Assembly (NCBI GenBank): GCA_900765525.1
Contig: CAAFRY010000052.1
Coordinates: 1 to 43,106, forward strand
DNA: 43,106 nucleotides
Reading direction: 5' to 3'
Origin: an uncultured Blautia sp.
GTDB taxonomy: Bacteria; Bacillota; Clostridia; Lachnospirales; Lachnospiraceae
Below, piece by piece: positions 32,924 through 43,030 of the stretch (positions are counted from its first letter, which is position 1; every line of letters starts with the position of its first letter). Below the pieces are notes generated by a model. The model had not been told where the DNA came from and searched no databases. It worked only from the letters and a program-made list of their open reading frames with translations. A program made the translations under genes and the position numbers.

Positions 32924-33759
32924 AATGCTTCCACCAATTCCTTTGTAGTCAGTATTCCGTCAGGAAGACGGATGCCTGCTTTTTTCAATTCATGTGCAAG
33001 AAGGGTTACCTGTGGAACGTCCAGCCGTAAAGCTTTCAGCTCTTCTACCCTGGAAAAGATTTCCCTGGGAGTTCCCTCCATCACAACATGGCCCTGGTCC
33101 ATGACAAAGACCTTGTCTGAGCCAATGACTTCCTCCATGTAATGGGTAATAAGGATTACTGTAATGCCCTCTTCCCGATTTAGCTGGCGGACAGCATCCA
33201 GTACCTCCTTTCTGCCGTTAGGGTCCAGCATAGCCGTAGGCTCGTCCATGATAATGCATTTTGGCTGCATGGCCATAACTCCCGCAATAGCTACTCTCTG
33301 CTTCTGCCCTCCGGACAGCTTATTGGGAGAACGATGGCGGAAGGGTATCATGCCCACTGCCTTTAAGCTTTTATCCACCCGGCTCCAGATGCCTTCTGTA
33401 GGAATTCCCAGATTTTCCGGACCAAAGCCCACGTCTTCCTCTACCACAGTTCCGATAATCTGATTATCCGGATTCTGAAATACCATTCCTGCCTTCTGCC
33501 GTATTTCCCACAGCTCCGGAGTCTGGGCCGTGTCCATGCCGTCTACCCATACCGAACCCTCCGTAGGCAGCAGAAGGGCATTTAAATGCTTGGCCAGTGT
33601 GGATTTGCCTGAGCCGTTGTGTCCCAAAATAGAAATAAACTGGCCCGGCTTAATATCTAAATCCACATCCTCCACTGCCGTGTGGCTGCTGGAAGGCTGG
33701 CCGTTGTCGTCATATTTTAAATATTCATACTTTAGTTTTCTGGTCTTAATGATTTCCAT
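32914..33759 (-). CDS. ecfA1: ECF transporter ATPase 1
   Basis: The first ATPase of the energizing module, 281 residues. Walker [10 protein letters not shown], signature [16 protein letters not shown], Walker [15 protein letters not shown]. The start is ATG 33759 with AAAGGA six bases upstream; the longer frame to 33819 would run through the preceding gene. The stop codon of the HAD-GNAT gene overlaps this SD region, so the operon begins with that gene or an upstream promoter reads through it. Confidence 0.96.
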   Translation of the reverse strand: MEIIKTRKLKYEYLKYDDNGQPSSSHTAVEDVDLDIKPGQFISILGHNGSGKSTLAKHLNALLLPTEGSVWVDGMDTAQTPELWEIRQKAGMVFQNPDNQIIGTVVEEDVGFGPENLGIPTEGIWSRVDKSLKAVGMIPFRHRSPNKLSGGQKQRVAIAGVMAMQPKCIIMDEPTAMLDPNGRKEVLDAVRQLNREEGITVILITHYMEEVIGSDKVFVMDQGHVVMEGTPREIFSRVEELKALRLDVPQVTLLAHELKKAGIRLPDGILTTKELVEALCH

Positions 33760-33770
33760 AGCGCTTCCTT

Positions 33771-34985
33771 TCATGGGTATTGTACTGGATTTTCTCTTTT
33801 GCCGCAAGTATATCTCCAAACTTCCATATTTTCGCCGTCATCTTCCAGCTTATAGTCTATGGGCTCAAAGCCCAGCTTTTTCGCTAGATTTATGGAAGCT
33901 ATATTGCTGCTTTTGATTCTGCAGTGGAGATAATAAGCCCCTCTTTTGACTGCCTCAGCAATGATTCCCCGGCAGGCCTCAAAGGCATAGCCATTTTTCC
34001 GGTACCTCTCATCTATGATATAGCCCAGTTCCACCACCGTCATTTTATGATTCCAAAGCTTAGGCTCAATGCCTGCCCGGCCGATAAGCTCCCCTGTATC
34101 TTTTTTCAATACGCACCAGTAACCCATATCGCACAACTCATACATATAGGTCCGGTAGGCGTCAAATCCCTCCAACTCCTCTGTCAGAGGCTTAGCCACC
34201 CCCTCGCAGGCGTCCCGAGAGGTTTCCTGACCACAGATTTCCATTAGCCTGGGAATATCTTCTTTTTTCATCTCCCGAATCAGAAGGCGGCTGGTCTCGC
34301 ACACTGTGGCCGGAAGATGGCGGCTATGGCAGTACACCTTTTCCATAAAAGCCCCGTCAATTTCCTCGTAGCCTTCTACTATCATATAGGCACTGCCCAA
34401 ATCCTGTTTTCCTGAATCCGGATTAAAATATGCCACACAGGTAATACCTGCATTTTTGGCAGCTTTACAGCCATTCTCCGAATCCTCCACCACCAAGCAT
34501 TCTTCCGGGCTCAGGCCCATCTCCCCGGCTGCCTTCAGAAAGACATCCGGTGCAGGCTTGGGATGTTCCACAAATTCTCCGCTTACCAGACAGGTAAAAT
34601 ACTTCTGAATATCCCAGTATCTGGTTACCTTTTCAATATAGGCATAGGGAGAGGATGAGGCTACCGCCAGCTGATAACCGCTGCCGCAAAGCTTTTCCAG
34701 CAGCTCCTTTACATAGGGAATCAGAGGGGGATAACCTTCCTTGGCCATCATTTCCTCTTTTATTTCCCTCATTTCTTCTACAAGAGCCGTATCCTGAAGG
34801 CTGACCCCATAATGCTCATGGAGCAGCTTCATCAAAAATCCCACTGTGGAGCCGATACAGGCCTTATAAACTTCATACTCTATCTGAATCCCTCTTCTTC
34901 TCAGGGTTTCTTTCCAAATCCTGTAATGGAAGGGCTCACTGTTTATCAGTACCCCGTCCATATCAAAAATAATTCCCTTTAACAT
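33771..34985 (-). CDS. HAD hydrolase-GNAT acetyltransferase fusion
   Basis: A 404-residue bifunctional protein. Residues 1 to about 215 are a HAD superfamily hydrolase of beta-phosphoglucomutase type: motif [12 protein letters not shown] (Asp8, Asp10), motif [11 protein letters not shown], motif III HPKPAPD and motif [10 protein letters not shown]. Residues about 230-395 are a GNAT acetyltransferase: [58 protein letters not shown]. The two parts are joined in one open frame. The pairing suggests a substrate that is both dephosphorylated or isomerised and acetylated; neither substrate is known. The gene sits 11 bases ahead of ecfA1 in an apparent operon. Confidence 0.9.
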   Translation of the reverse strand: MLKGIIFDMDGVLINSEPFHYRIWKETLRRRGIQIEYEVYKACIGSTVGFLMKLLHEHYGVSLQDTALVEEMREIKEEMMAKEGYPPLIPYVKELLEKLCGSGYQLAVASSSPYAYIEKVTRYWDIQKYFTCLVSGEFVEHPKPAPDVFLKAAGEMGLSPEECLVVEDSENGCKAAKNAGITCVAYFNPDSGKQDLGSAYMIVEGYEEIDGAFMEKVYCHSRHLPATVCETSRLLIREMKKEDIPRLMEICGQETSRDACEGVAKPLTEELEGFDAYRTYMYELCDMGYWCVLKKDTGELIGRAGIEPKLWNHKMTVVELGYIIDERYRKNGYAFEACRGIIAEAVKRGAYYLHCRIKSSNIASINLAKKLGFEPIDYKLEDDGENMEVWRYTCGKRENPVQYP

Positions 34986-35000
34986 ATTCTGACCTTCTTA

Positions 35001-35052
35001 TGCAAAAGAAGGCTGCGCACGAAATATGTTTTCACCTTCATGCGGCAGCCTT
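35001..35052 (-). terminator. Terminator of engB
   Basis: On the minus strand AAGGCTGCCGC pairs with GCGCAGCCTT (35052-35042 with 35018-35009) and is followed by the U-rich CTTTTGCA. It lies eight bases beyond the engB stop and separates engB from the HAD-GNAT operon. Confidence 0.85.
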
Positions 35053-35060
35053 TCCTGGTT

Positions 35061-35666
35061 TTACTCTTCTGATTCCGGCTCCTGAAACAAAAGCTGTTCT
35101 GCAAGATTCCAGATTTCATCTCTGCCCTGTTTTGTCTGTGCTGAAAAAGGAATAACCTGTGTTCCCCCAGGCAGCTCCAGTCCTTCTTTTAAGACCTTCA
35201 GCTGCTTGGGAATCTGGCTTCTTTTCAGTTTATCTGCTTTTGTTGCAATAATAATCGGTTGGTATCCATTGTGAACAATCCAGTCATACATCAGTTTATC
35301 ATTTTCCGAAGGTTTATGGCGGATGTCAATAAGAAGAAATACTGCTTTTAACTGTCTGGATTGGCGCAGGTATCTCTCAATCAGCTTTCCCCACTGTTCC
35401 TTCACAGACTGGGATACTTTGGCATATCCGTAGCCCGGCAAATCCACCAGATACATCTGATGGTTTACATTATAAAAATTAATGGTCTGGGTTTTTCCCG
35501 GGGAAGCACTGGTACGGGCCAGAGACTTCCTGTTCATCAATGCATTGATAAGGGAAGATTTTCCCACATTGGATTTGCCTGCAAAGGCTATCTCAGGCAC
35601 CTGGTTCTTTGGAAGGGTGCTGGTGATGCCACAGACAATATCCAGAGCTACATGCTTGATTACCAT
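35061..35666 (-). CDS. engB: Ribosome biogenesis GTPase EngB/YsxC
   Basis: An essential small GTPase of 50S ribosome assembly, also called YsxC or YihA. It is 201 residues. G1 GKSNVGKS (30-37), G3 DLPG (75-78) and G4 TKAD (142-145) are all intact. I chose ATG 35666 with GGAGG upstream; the longer frame to 35702 begins before that site. It follows lon at a 101-bp gap holding a MITE end. Clustering of tig-clpP-clpX-lon-engB is standard in Firmicutes. Confidence 0.96.
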   Translation of the reverse strand: MVIKHVALDIVCGITSTLPKNQVPEIAFAGKSNVGKSSLINALMNRKSLARTSASPGKTQTINFYNVNHQMYLVDLPGYGYAKVSQSVKEQWGKLIERYLRQSRQLKAVFLLIDIRHKPSENDKLMYDWIVHNGYQPIIIATKADKLKRSQIPKQLKVLKEGLELPGGTQVIPFSAQTKQGRDEIWNLAEQLLFQEPESEE

Positions 35667-35707
35667 GTATGTTCCTCCATTGTATAGATTGGGTATGGGC
35701 ATAAAAT

Positions 35708-35744
35708 TTCTACGTCATTATGCTGAAAATGAACGTGCCAGTAC
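35708..35744. mobile_element. Solo end of the 161-bp MITE-like element
   Basis: Thirty-seven bases (35708-35744) are identical to 8488-8524, the inner flank and right terminal arm of copy 1, then diverge after GTAC. The rest of the element is missing. It lies between engB and lon, where it could affect read-through. Confidence 0.8.
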
Positions 35745-35767
35745 CCTGGTATCTTGTATATGCTGTG

Positions 35768-38089
35768 TTATGTTTCTGCCAGAGCCTGCTTCAGAACCTC
35801 TTCCATGGTACTTACCGGAATAATTTCCAGGCCCTGGGTGATTTCTTTATCCATTTCCTCAATATCCGGCCGGTTTTCCTGAGGAATGAGAACCTTCAGG
35901 ATTCCTGCACTTTTAGCAGCCAGAAGCTTCTCTTTCAGGCCGCCGATGGGAAGCACTCTTCCTCTCAGGGTAATTTCTCCTGTCATGGCTACGCCGGCCT
36001 TTACGGGAGTTTTTGTAATAGCGGACAGCATGGCCGTTGCCATGGTAATGCCTGCAGAAGGCCCGTCCTTTGGCACAGCTCCCTCAGGTATATGGATATG
36101 TAAATCATGCTTCTGGAAAAATTCAGGCTCAATACCGTAATTTCCCGCCACAGAACGGATATAGCTGATTCCTGCCTGGGCAGATTCCTTCATCACATCT
36201 CCCAGCTGCCCGGTCAGCAGAAACTCCCCTTTTCCCGGCATCAGATTGACTTCTATCTGGAGAGTATCTCCTCCCACACTGGTCCAGGCCAATCCACGGA
36301 CAATTCCTACTTCATCGTTTTTATTCTTCTGCTGGTAAGTATACTTTTCTCTTCCCAGAAAATCCGAAAGATTTTCCTTTGTCACCAAAACGGTTCCTTC
36401 TTTTTCTTCCAAAATCTTTCTGGCGGTTTTCCTGCAAATATCCCCAATCTTACGCTCCAGGTTTCTCACACCGGCTTCCTTGGTATATCCGGTAATGATA
36501 TTTCCAAGAGCCTCGTCCTCTATGGACAGCTGTCCTTCCTTTAAGCCATGGGCCTTCATCTGTTTGGGAATCAGATGTTCCCTGGCAATATGCCACTTTT
36601 CGTTCTGCGTATAGCTGTTAATCTCAATGATTTCCATTCTGTCCAGCAAAGGTCTTGGTATGGTCTGCAAATCATTTGCCGTGGCAATAAATAAAACCTC
36701 TGACAAGTCCAAAGGAATTTCCACATAATTGTCCCGGAATTTCTTGTTTTGCTCAGAATCCAAAACCTCCAGCAGAGCAGATGAGGTGTCACCCTTGTAA
36801 TCGCTGCTGACCTTATCAATTTCATCCAGCAGCATCAGTGGATTTTTCACTCCCGCCTGTATCAGACCATTGGCAATTCTTCCCGGCATAGCTCCGATAT
36901 AAGTGCGCCTGTGTCCCCGGATTTCCGCCTCATCCCGGACACCGCCCAGGGAAATCCTCACATATTCCTTGTGAAGAGCCCGGGCTACGGAACGGGCAAT
37001 GGAAGTTTTACCGGTTCCCGGCGGTCCGGCCAGACATAGGATAGGACTTTCGCCTTTCTTTGTCAGAGTCCGGACAGCCAGAAACTCCATGATTCGCTCT
37101 TTCACTTTTTTCAGTCCGTAATGGTCTGCCTCCAGAATTTCGTTGGCCTCCTTCAGATTCCTGCTGTCTCTGGAAGTCTTATCCCACGGAAGAGATAGCA
37201 AAGTCTCTATATATCCCCGCATAACGCCGGCCTCCGCCTGGATTCCGGCCGCCTTTTTAAATCTGTCGATTTCCTTGTAAATACGCTCCCGCACTTCTTT
37301 GGAAGCCTTCAGCTTTCCTGCCTGCTCCCGGAACTGGTCTGCCTCAGAAATAGTATCCCCGTCTCCCAGCTCTTCCTGAATCACTTTCAGCTGCTCCCGG
37401 AGAATATAATCTCTCTGATTTTTATCTACCCGCTCTTTTACCTTTTTATTCAGGTCCGTACGGATTTCCATAATCTGAATCTCATTGGTGAGAATCATTC
37501 CCAAAACTTCATACCGGTCCTCCAGGGACACGGCTTCCAGGATTTTCTGTTTATCCTGGTATTTCATCGGCAGATTTATGGCTATCTGGTCAATCACCTT
37601 CTGTACATCGTCCAGCTCCAGAATCTGACCTGCCAAGTCCTTGCTCAGCTTAGGATTTTCCTTACAGTAACGGACAAACAGCTCCTTGGCCGCCCGCAGC
37701 ATGGCTTCTTTCATGTTGGAATCCATAAGCTGGGTCTGGCTATTGTCAAAAAGGGCAGTCTCCGCTTCCAGATAAGGCTCCTCATCCACAAATCCAAGAA
37801 GCTCGCCTCTCTCCTTACCTTCTACCAGCACCTGGATAATCCCATTCTTGGTTTTCACCAGCTGCTTAATCTCGGCAATGGTTCCAATCCTGTACAAATC
37901 TTCTATAGCCGGCTCCTCCACCCTGGGGTCTCTCTGGGTAATAAGGAAAATTTTCTGGTCCTGGACCATGGCCTTTTCCAAAGCCTTCACGGATTTCTCC
38001 CTACTCACGTCAAAATGGACAATCATATCCGGGAGAATTGTCGTACCTCTGAGGGCGATAGCAGGCAAATGCAATATCATGTCACTCAT
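35768..38089 (-). CDS. lon: ATP-dependent protease Lon
   Basis: Lon degrades misfolded and regulatory proteins. It is 773 residues. The N-terminal LON substrate domain starts [20 protein letters not shown], the AAA+ module has Walker [10 protein letters not shown], and the protease dyad is Ser678 (DGPSAG) and Lys721 (GLKEKLL). SD AAGGAG precedes ATG 38089 at about eight bases. It follows clpX after 39 bases on the same strand, so the protease genes may be co-transcribed. No CIRCE element or CtsR box was noticed in front of the cluster. Confidence 0.98.
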   Translation of the reverse strand: MSDMILHLPAIALRGTTILPDMIVHFDVSREKSVKALEKAMVQDQKIFLITQRDPRVEEPAIEDLYRIGTIAEIKQLVKTKNGIIQVLVEGKERGELLGFVDEEPYLEAETALFDNSQTQLMDSNMKEAMLRAAKELFVRYCKENPKLSKDLAGQILELDDVQKVIDQIAINLPMKYQDKQKILEAVSLEDRYEVLGMILTNEIQIMEIRTDLNKKVKERVDKNQRDYILREQLKVIQEELGDGDTISEADQFREQAGKLKASKEVRERIYKEIDRFKKAAGIQAEAGVMRGYIETLLSLPWDKTSRDSRNLKEANEILEADHYGLKKVKERIMEFLAVRTLTKKGESPILCLAGPPGTGKTSIARSVARALHKEYVRISLGGVRDEAEIRGHRRTYIGAMPGRIANGLIQAGVKNPLMLLDEIDKVSSDYKGDTSSALLEVLDSEQNKKFRDNYVEIPLDLSEVLFIATANDLQTIPRPLLDRMEIIEINSYTQNEKWHIAREHLIPKQMKAHGLKEGQLSIEDEALGNIITGYTKEAGVRNLERKIGDICRKTARKILEEKEGTVLVTKENLSDFLGREKYTYQQKNKNDEVGIVRGLAWTSVGGDTLQIEVNLMPGKGEFLLTGQLGDVMKESAQAGISYIRSVAGNYGIEPEFFQKHDLHIHIPEGAVPKDGPSAGITMATAMLSAITKTPVKAGVAMTGEITLRGRVLPIGGLKEKLLAAKSAGILKVLIPQENRPDIEEMDKEITQGLEIIPVSTMEEVLKQALAET

Positions 38090-38128
38090 ACTCGCTTCTC
38101 CTTCATGCCTTTGTACCTTATGGAATAC

Positions 38129-39433
38129 TTATGCGATTTCCGGGGCTTCCTTTTTCTTTCTGCTCCCGGATTTTCCTCTTCTGGTAGCAGCCGGAAGCTC
38201 TCTGCGCTCTATAATAGGCTCTCCCTGGCCTTCTACCATATCTTTTGTCACGATACAAGAGCTGATACTCTCATCAGAAGGTGCAGTGTACATCAAATCC
38301 ATCAGGGAATTTTCCACAATGGCCCGCAGTCCTCTGGCTCCTGTTTTTCTCTCCATAGATTTATCCGCAATGGCCTCAAGAGCCTCCTGCTGAAAACTCA
38401 GGTCTATGCCGTCTAATTGGAACATAGCCTCGTACTGGCGTACCAGGGAGTTTTTAGGCTCAGTAAGAATCTGCACCAAAGCATTTCTGTCCAGAGCGTT
38501 CAGGGATACCACAACAGGTACTCTGCCCACAAACTCCGGAATCAAACCAAATTTTACCAAATCCTGGGGCATAACTTCCTTCAGCAGCTCCCCTACGTTT
38601 CTCTCCTGGGGAGCTGTAATCTCTGCGTTAAAGCCAATGGACTTGGTGTCTTTTCTTGTTTCTATGATTTTATCCAGTCCCTCAAAGGCCCCGCCGCAGA
38701 TAAACAAAATATTGGTGGTATCAATCTGGATAAACTCCTGCTGGGGATGCTTTCTGCCTCCCTGAGGAGGTACGCTGGCTACAGTTCCCTCCACGATTTT
38801 CAGCAGGGCCTGCTGCACGCCTTCTCCCGATACGTCTCTTGTAATGGAAGCGTTCTCGGATTTTCTGGTTATCTTATCAATTTCATCTATATAAATAATG
38901 CCGTACTGGGCACGCTCAATGTCGTACTCTGCAGCCTGTATCAGCTTCAGCAGAATGTTCTCCACATCCTCGCCCACATAGCCGGCCTCTGTAAGAGTTG
39001 TAGCATCTGCGATGGCAAATGGCACGTTTAAAAGCCGGGCCAGAGTCTGGGCCAGAAGTGTCTTTCCTGAACCTGTGGGACCCAGCATAAGAATATTGCT
39101 TTTCTGCAGCTCCACATTAGAGCTTCCACCCGCAAGCACACGCTTATAGTGATTGTAAACTGCAACGGAAAGAACCTTCTTGGCCTCCTCCTGGCCGATA
39201 ACATATTCGTCCAGAATGGCTTTGATTTCCTGTGGCTTCAGCAGGTTTATCTCATCTGACATTTCCTGGACCAGATGGTCATTCAGTTCTTCATCTATAA
39301 TCTCTGCGCAGATTCCCACGCAGGAATCACAGATATATGTGCCGTTTGGCCCTGCAATCAGCTTTTTTACCTGCTCCTGTGTCTTTCCGCAAAAGGAACA
39401 CCTGATTCTTGTGTCATTTCCTTTCATTGCCAT
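38129..39433 (-). CDS. clpX: ClpXP protease ATPase subunit ClpX
   Basis: ClpX unfolds substrates and feeds them to ClpP. It is 434 residues. The zinc-binding domain has Cys12, Cys15, Cys35 and Cys38. Walker A is GPTGSGKT (118-125), Walker [11 protein letters not shown], and the ClpP-docking IGF loop is visible as KSIGFNAEI. The start ATG 39433 has AAAGGA nine to ten bases upstream. clpP lies 85 bases upstream on the same strand, as in most Firmicutes. Confidence 0.98.
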   Translation of the reverse strand: MAMKGNDTRIRCSFCGKTQEQVKKLIAGPNGTYICDSCVGICAEIIDEELNDHLVQEMSDEINLLKPQEIKAILDEYVIGQEEAKKVLSVAVYNHYKRVLAGGSSNVELQKSNILMLGPTGSGKTLLAQTLARLLNVPFAIADATTLTEAGYVGEDVENILLKLIQAAEYDIERAQYGIIYIDEIDKITRKSENASITRDVSGEGVQQALLKIVEGTVASVPPQGGRKHPQQEFIQIDTTNILFICGGAFEGLDKIIETRKDTKSIGFNAEITAPQERNVGELLKEVMPQDLVKFGLIPEFVGRVPVVVSLNALDRNALVQILTEPKNSLVRQYEAMFQLDGIDLSFQQEALEAIADKSMERKTGARGLRAIVENSLMDLMYTAPSDESISSCIVTKDMVEGQGEPIIERRELPAATRRGKSGSRKKKEAPEIA

Positions 39434-39518
39434 TTTCTATTTCCTTTCTACATTCCGATATTCGTCCCGAAAGCTGAAAGACCCCCGCATATGCCTGCAG
39501 GAGTCTTATCTTCTGTCA

Positions 39519-40100
39519 TTATCTGTGCTGGATAACCATGTCGATTAAGCCATAATTCTTTGCTTCCTCTGCTGTCATATAGTTATCTCTCTCTGTGTCC
39601 CGAGCAATGGTTTCCAGGCTCTGTCCTGTGTTCTGTGCCAAAATAGAATTCAGCCTGTGTTTTGTCTTCAAAATCTGCTCTGCCACAATTTCAATTTCCG
39701 TAGCCTGGCCCTTAGCACCGCCGGAAGGCTGATGAATCATCACCTCAGCGTTGGGAAGAGCCATACGTTTTCCCTTAGCGCCGCCAGCTAAAAGGAACGC
39801 TCCCATGCTGGCCGCCAATCCCATACAGATAGTGGATACGTCACATTTGATATACTGCATGGTATCATAGATAGCCATACCTGCTGACACAGAACCTCCC
39901 GGGCTGTTGATATAAAGATGAATATCCTTGCCTGGGTCCTCAGATTCCAAAAACAGCAGCTGGGCCACAATCAAGTTTGCAGATACGTCGCTTACTTCCT
40001 CGCCCAGAAAAATGATTCTGTCTTTTAACAGTCTGGAATAAATGTCATAGCTTCTCTCTCCACGGCTGGTCTGTTCAATGACATATGGTACTAAACTCAT
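39519..40100 (-). CDS. clpP: ATP-dependent Clp protease proteolytic subunit
   Basis: The barrel-forming serine protease of the ClpXP/ClpCP machines. It is 193 residues. The catalytic triad is Ser98 (GLAASMGAF), His123 (MIHQPSGG) and Asp172 (RDTERDN). The short N-terminal segment before [13 protein letters not shown] is in keeping with propeptide removal. AGGAGG stands upstream of the ATG. It lies between clpX and tig, and its 5' gap holds a copy of the 63-bp repeat. Confidence 0.98.
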   Translation of the reverse strand: MSLVPYVIEQTSRGERSYDIYSRLLKDRIIFLGEEVSDVSANLIVAQLLFLESEDPGKDIHLYINSPGGSVSAGMAIYDTMQYIKCDVSTICMGLAASMGAFLLAGGAKGKRMALPNAEVMIHQPSGGAKGQATEIEIVAEQILKTKHRLNSILAQNTGQSLETIARDTERDNYMTAEEAKNYGLIDMVIQHR

Positions 40101-40132
40101 GAAACTCCTCCTCCATTATCAGGATATTATTG

Positions 40133-40195
40133 ATGAAAGCCCCGGACTGCGGCTGTGCTGATGGCAAGCTTGCTTGCACGGATGCACAGACATAG
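40133..40195. repeat. 63-bp repeat flanking tig, copy A
   Basis: A 63-bp sequence with five differences from copy B at 41582-41644. The centre, GGCAAGCTTGCTTGC, is a near-palindrome, with outer near-palindromic bases around it. It lies between tig and clpP, 32 bases upstream of the clpP start codon. Confidence 0.8.
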
Positions 40196-40199
40196 GACG

Positions 40200-40238
40200 G
40201 GCCAGACGGCAAGCTTGCTTGCGCAGCTGCACAAACAT
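40200..40238. repeat. Partial copy C of the tig-flanking repeat
   Basis: An imperfect half copy with GGCAAGCTTGCTTGCGCAG and TGCACA-type flanks, directly before the tig stop codon (40244). It lacks the outer GAAAGCCCcGGACTGCGGCT block present in copies A and B. Confidence 0.65.
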
Positions 40239-40243
40239 ACCGC

Positions 40244-41545
40244 TTACTCAGCTTTTTTCTCTACAACCTGAGCTGCTTCTGCTACCAGAGTAACGGCTTC
40301 CTGAACCGCCATATCAGCCTTAATCTGCTCTTTCTCGTAATCGCCCATCAGCTCTTTTAATTTATCTAATTCCATTTTGTACATTTCAGCCATCTTCTTT
40401 AATTCTTCTTCCAGCTGCTCCTCAGAAATCTGGATGTTTTCTGCCTCTGCAACCTTCTCTAATACCAGACGGCTCTGGATTCTCTTCAGCGCCTGAGGTC
40501 TCATCTGCTCCTGTACTTTAGCACTGTCAAGACCTGTGAACTGATAATACTGGTCAATGGAAAGACCCTGGGCCTGCATTCTTCTGATGAAGTCCTGCAT
40601 AAGCTGGTCAATCTGATTCTGAATCATTGGCTCAGGAATATCCATCTGTGCATTTGCAATCACAGCGTCCACTGCTTTGTCTTCTCTTTCTCTCTTAGCT
40701 ACATCTTCTTTGCGCTCTTTTAATTTTTTCTCGATGTCAGCTTTGTACTCAGCCAGAGTATCAAATTCAGATACATCTTTTGCGAACTCGTCATCCAGCT
40801 CCGGAAGCTCTTTCACTTTGATAGCCTTTACTGTGCATTTAAATACAGCAGGTTTTCCGGCTAAATCATTTGCATGGTAGTTCTCTGGGAAAGTTACGTT
40901 TACTTCCTTCTCAACACCGATTTCAGCGCCTACTAACTGGTCTTCAAAACCTGGAATAAAGGAATTAGAACCAATGGTCAGAGGATAATCTGTTCCTTTT
41001 CCGCCTTCAAAAGCAACTCCGTCCACAAAGCCTTCGAAATCCAGGGTAACCATATCACCCTGAGCAACTGCTCTGTCGTCTACATCAATTGTTCTGGAAT
41101 TGTTTTCCTGCTCTTTCTTCAGTTCAGCGGCAACTTCCTCTTCTGTTACTTCTACAGGAGAAACCTCCACTTCTACGCCCTTGTACTGTCCTAATGTAAC
41201 TTCCGGCTTAACAGCAACTTCTGCAGTAAAGATAAAGGATTTGCCTTTCTCAATCTGCACTACATCGATTTCCGGCTGGGAAACAATGTCCAGCTTGCTC
41301 TCTTCTGCTGCCTTTGGATATTCAGACTGAATCAGAGCGTTTGCTGCATCTTCAAAGAAGATTCCTGTACCGTACATCTTTTCAATCATGACTCTGGGTG
41401 CTTTTCCCTTACGGAATCCGGGAATAGTGATTTTGTTTTTGTTTTTCATATATGCAGCCTGAACTGCCTTTTCAAAATCTTCTGCACTGACTTCAACGGT
41501 CAGCTTTGCCATGTTTTTCTCTAAGTTTTCTACCTGTACACTCAT
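40244..41545 (-). CDS. tig: Trigger factor
   Basis: Trigger factor is the ribosome-bound chaperone that greets nascent chains. It is 433 residues. The ribosome-docking signature GFRKGKAP (43-50) is intact, followed by the FKBP-like prolyl isomerase domain (QGDMVTLDFEGFVDGVAFEG) and the helical C-terminal substrate domain. The start has AGGAGG. It opens the tig-clpP-clpX-lon-engB series; the gap to clpP is 143 bp and carries two repeat copies. An extended -10 promoter lies about 165 bp upstream. Confidence 0.97.
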   Translation of the reverse strand: MSVQVENLEKNMAKLTVEVSAEDFEKAVQAAYMKNKNKITIPGFRKGKAPRVMIEKMYGTGIFFEDAANALIQSEYPKAAEESKLDIVSQPEIDVVQIEKGKSFIFTAEVAVKPEVTLGQYKGVEVEVSPVEVTEEEVAAELKKEQENNSRTIDVDDRAVAQGDMVTLDFEGFVDGVAFEGGKGTDYPLTIGSNSFIPGFEDQLVGAEIGVEKEVNVTFPENYHANDLAGKPAVFKCTVKAIKVKELPELDDEFAKDVSEFDTLAEYKADIEKKLKERKEDVAKREREDKAVDAVIANAQMDIPEPMIQNQIDQLMQDFIRRMQAQGLSIDQYYQFTGLDSAKVQEQMRPQALKRIQSRLVLEKVAEAENIQISEEQLEEELKKMAEMYKMELDKLKELMGDYEKEQIKADMAVQEAVTLVAEAAQVVEKKAE

Positions 41546-41581
41546 TGTAAATAATTCCTCCTTGTATTCTATACATTACTT

Positions 41582-41644
41582 ATGAAAGCCCTGGACTGCG
41601 GCTATGCAGATGGCAAGCTTGCTTGCACAGATGCATAGACATAG
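41582..41644. repeat. 63-bp repeat flanking tig, copy B
   Basis: The upstream copy, 37 bases before the tig start codon and inside its predicted mRNA leader. On the transcribed strand it can fold as TATGCA/TGCATA outside and GCAAG/CTTGC inside. Confidence 0.8.
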
Positions 41645-41706
41645 AATTTATGCAGACAGCGGCTTACTGTATACACGCATTTTCTCAGACTTACAGTCAT
41701 TAACAC

Positions 41707-41735
41707 AGTATAGCACAAGGCCCTGGAAAACGCCA
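41707..41735 (-). promoter_or_regulatory. Extended -10 promoter of tig
   Basis: On the minus strand TGC-TATACT gives an extended -10 (41715-41707), with a weak -35 TGGCGT at 41735-41730 and a 17-base spacer. The predicted leader is about 155 nt and contains repeat copy B. Confidence 0.5.
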
Positions 41736-41749
41736 GTATTTTTTTGTTG

Positions 41750-42301
41750 TTATTGTTTGTAAATTACGGATTTTTTGATTTCTTCCGCCTTTTCCTCTCC
41801 CAGAAGCAGAGAAATCAGCTCCAGGCTAAAAGGAATGGCCGTTCCCAGGCCTCTGCTGGTGGTTACGTTTCCGTCATGGGCCACTTCCCCATATTCTACG
41901 GAAGCTCCTGTAAGCTTTTCTTCAAAGCCCGGATAGCACACAGCCTTTCGTCCCTCCAGGATGCCCAATTTTCCCAGTACACTGGGAGCTGCACAGATAG
42001 CTGCCACCTGCTTTCCTTTTTTATAAAACTCCTGCAAAAGAGTGCAGAGTCCTTCATGTTCTCCCAAATGAAGAGTTCCCGGCATCCCTCCCGGCAGTAC
42101 CAGCATGTCCACATCCTCATAATCCACGTCATCAAAAAATATGTCTGCCTTTAGTTCTATATTGTGGCTGCCTTTCACGGCCAGCCCGTCGCTGATGGAC
42201 ACCATAAGCACCTGGATTCCTGCTCTTCTCAAAAGGTCCACTACGGTCAGCCCTTCTATTTCCTCAAAACCATCTGCTGTAAATACACATACTTTTGCCA
42301 T
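41750..42301 (-). CDS. DJ-1/PfpI-family protein (YajL/ThiJ-like)
   Basis: A 183-residue DJ-1 superfamily protein starting MAKVCVFTADGFEEIEG. The reactive nucleophile is Cys103 (AAICAAPSVLG), with Glu16 in GFEEIEG nearby and the DMLVLPGGMPGT strand. The subgroup with this Cys context includes DJ-1, YajL and ThiJ-like proteins, with redox-chaperone or glyoxal-related roles; a single reaction cannot be assigned. I chose ATG 42301, with GAGGGAAG upstream. The 43-codon longer frame (to 42430) runs through a repeat and is not a real start. Confidence 0.9.
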   Translation of the reverse strand: MAKVCVFTADGFEEIEGLTVVDLLRRAGIQVLMVSISDGLAVKGSHNIELKADIFFDDVDYEDVDMLVLPGGMPGTLHLGEHEGLCTLLQEFYKKGKQVAAICAAPSVLGKLGILEGRKAVCYPGFEEKLTGASVEYGEVAHDGNVTTSRGLGTAIPFSLELISLLLGEEKAEEIKKSVIYKQ

Positions 42302-42328
42302 ATTTCTTCCCTCATTTCTTTTTATTTT

Positions 42329-42366
42329 CTTCGCCTGCTCCTGCTCGCTTGCGCTCATTATATCAT
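42329..42366. repeat. 38-bp direct repeat, copy 1
   Basis: A 38-bp unit repeated at 42439-42476 with one mismatch (110 bp apart). On the minus strand it carries TGATATAATGAG, an extended -10-like element, followed by GAGCGCAAGCGAGC, a small hairpin. It lies in the gap between the DJ-1 and GNAT genes. Confidence 0.8.
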
Positions 42367-42438
42367 GCCTCGCACCTTTCGGTGCTCTACGCTGCTTCGC
42401 AGCTATCATGATTGCATTCGCCGCTCCCACTGAACAGG

Positions 42439-42476
42439 CTTCGCCTACTCCTGCTCGCTTGCGCTCATTATATCAT
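42439..42476. repeat. 38-bp direct repeat, copy 2
   Basis: The second copy overlaps the last four bases of the GNAT gene at 42473-43030. The bases between the two copies contain GCTGCgaaGCAGC and GCACCgaaaGGTGC, two more mini-hairpins with GAA/GAAA loops. Confidence 0.8.
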
Positions 42477-43030
42477 AATTTTCTGTTTTGTGTTTGTGTT
42501 TCAGTTACTTTTTTACATAGCACATACCGCTCCAGCCCGCCATACAGCCTGGCTTTGGTTATAAGCTCATAGCCTGCTTGTTCCATATTTCTCAGGCTGT
42601 AAAGATTGTCCGGGTGGACGGTACACATCCGGTACTGCAGGGTCTGTCCTTTCTCCTTCATGCCGCTATCCAACTCTTCCTCCGCCCTGGCCAGCATAAG
42701 TCTCTGCAATCCCCAGCCCCGGTATTTTTCCCGGACAGCCGCAGAGTCCATATGTACCACCTGGAAAAGCTCCTCCCCGGAAAGACCTGCGAATTCCCCC
42801 AGATTTTCCCTTTTCCCGGGAAAATATACAGAAAAGAAGCCCGCCAGCTCCCTGCTCTCTTCTTCCCTGGCTGTGATGACAAAGCCTTTTTCTCTGAGAA
42901 TAGCACTCATGTATTCTCCGTCGTCTGTTGCAAACCATTCCTGCTTTTTCACCGTTCGTTTGGCTTCCTCCTGGACCTCCATGATTTCTTCCAAACAGTC
43001 CAGACTTCCAAGATTTAAATAAAATTTCAT
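42473..43030 (-). CDS. GNAT-family N-acetyltransferase
   Basis: A 185-residue GNAT protein. VVHMDSAAVREKYRGWGLQRLMLARAE is the acetyl-CoA block (R-G-x-G-L), and CTVHPDNLYSLRNMEQAGYE the beta-5/alpha-4 region with N-L-Y-S-x-R-N-x-E-x-x-G-Y. The acceptor is unknown. I chose ATG 43030, with AAGGAG eight bases upstream; the longer frame to 43090 is not supported. The last codons overlap copy 2 of the 38-bp repeat. Upstream (43031-43106) I see an AT-rich stretch but no convincing promoter. Confidence 0.88.
   Translation of the reverse strand: MKFYLNLGSLDCLEEIMEVQEEAKRTVKKQEWFATDDGEYMSAILREKGFVITAREEESRELAGFFSVYFPGKRENLGEFAGLSGEELFQVVHMDSAAVREKYRGWGLQRLMLARAEEELDSGMKEKGQTLQYRMCTVHPDNLYSLRNMEQAGYELITKARLYGGLERYVLCKKVTETQTQNRKL

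Noticed and set aside
33760..33819. N-terminal extension of EcfA1
   Set aside because: It overlaps the end of the HAD-GNAT gene and the SD of the real start at 33759.
42302..42430. N-terminal extension of the DJ-1 protein
   Set aside because: The 43 extra codons run through the 38-bp repeat region and lack an SD; the conserved start MAKVCVFTADG is at 42301.
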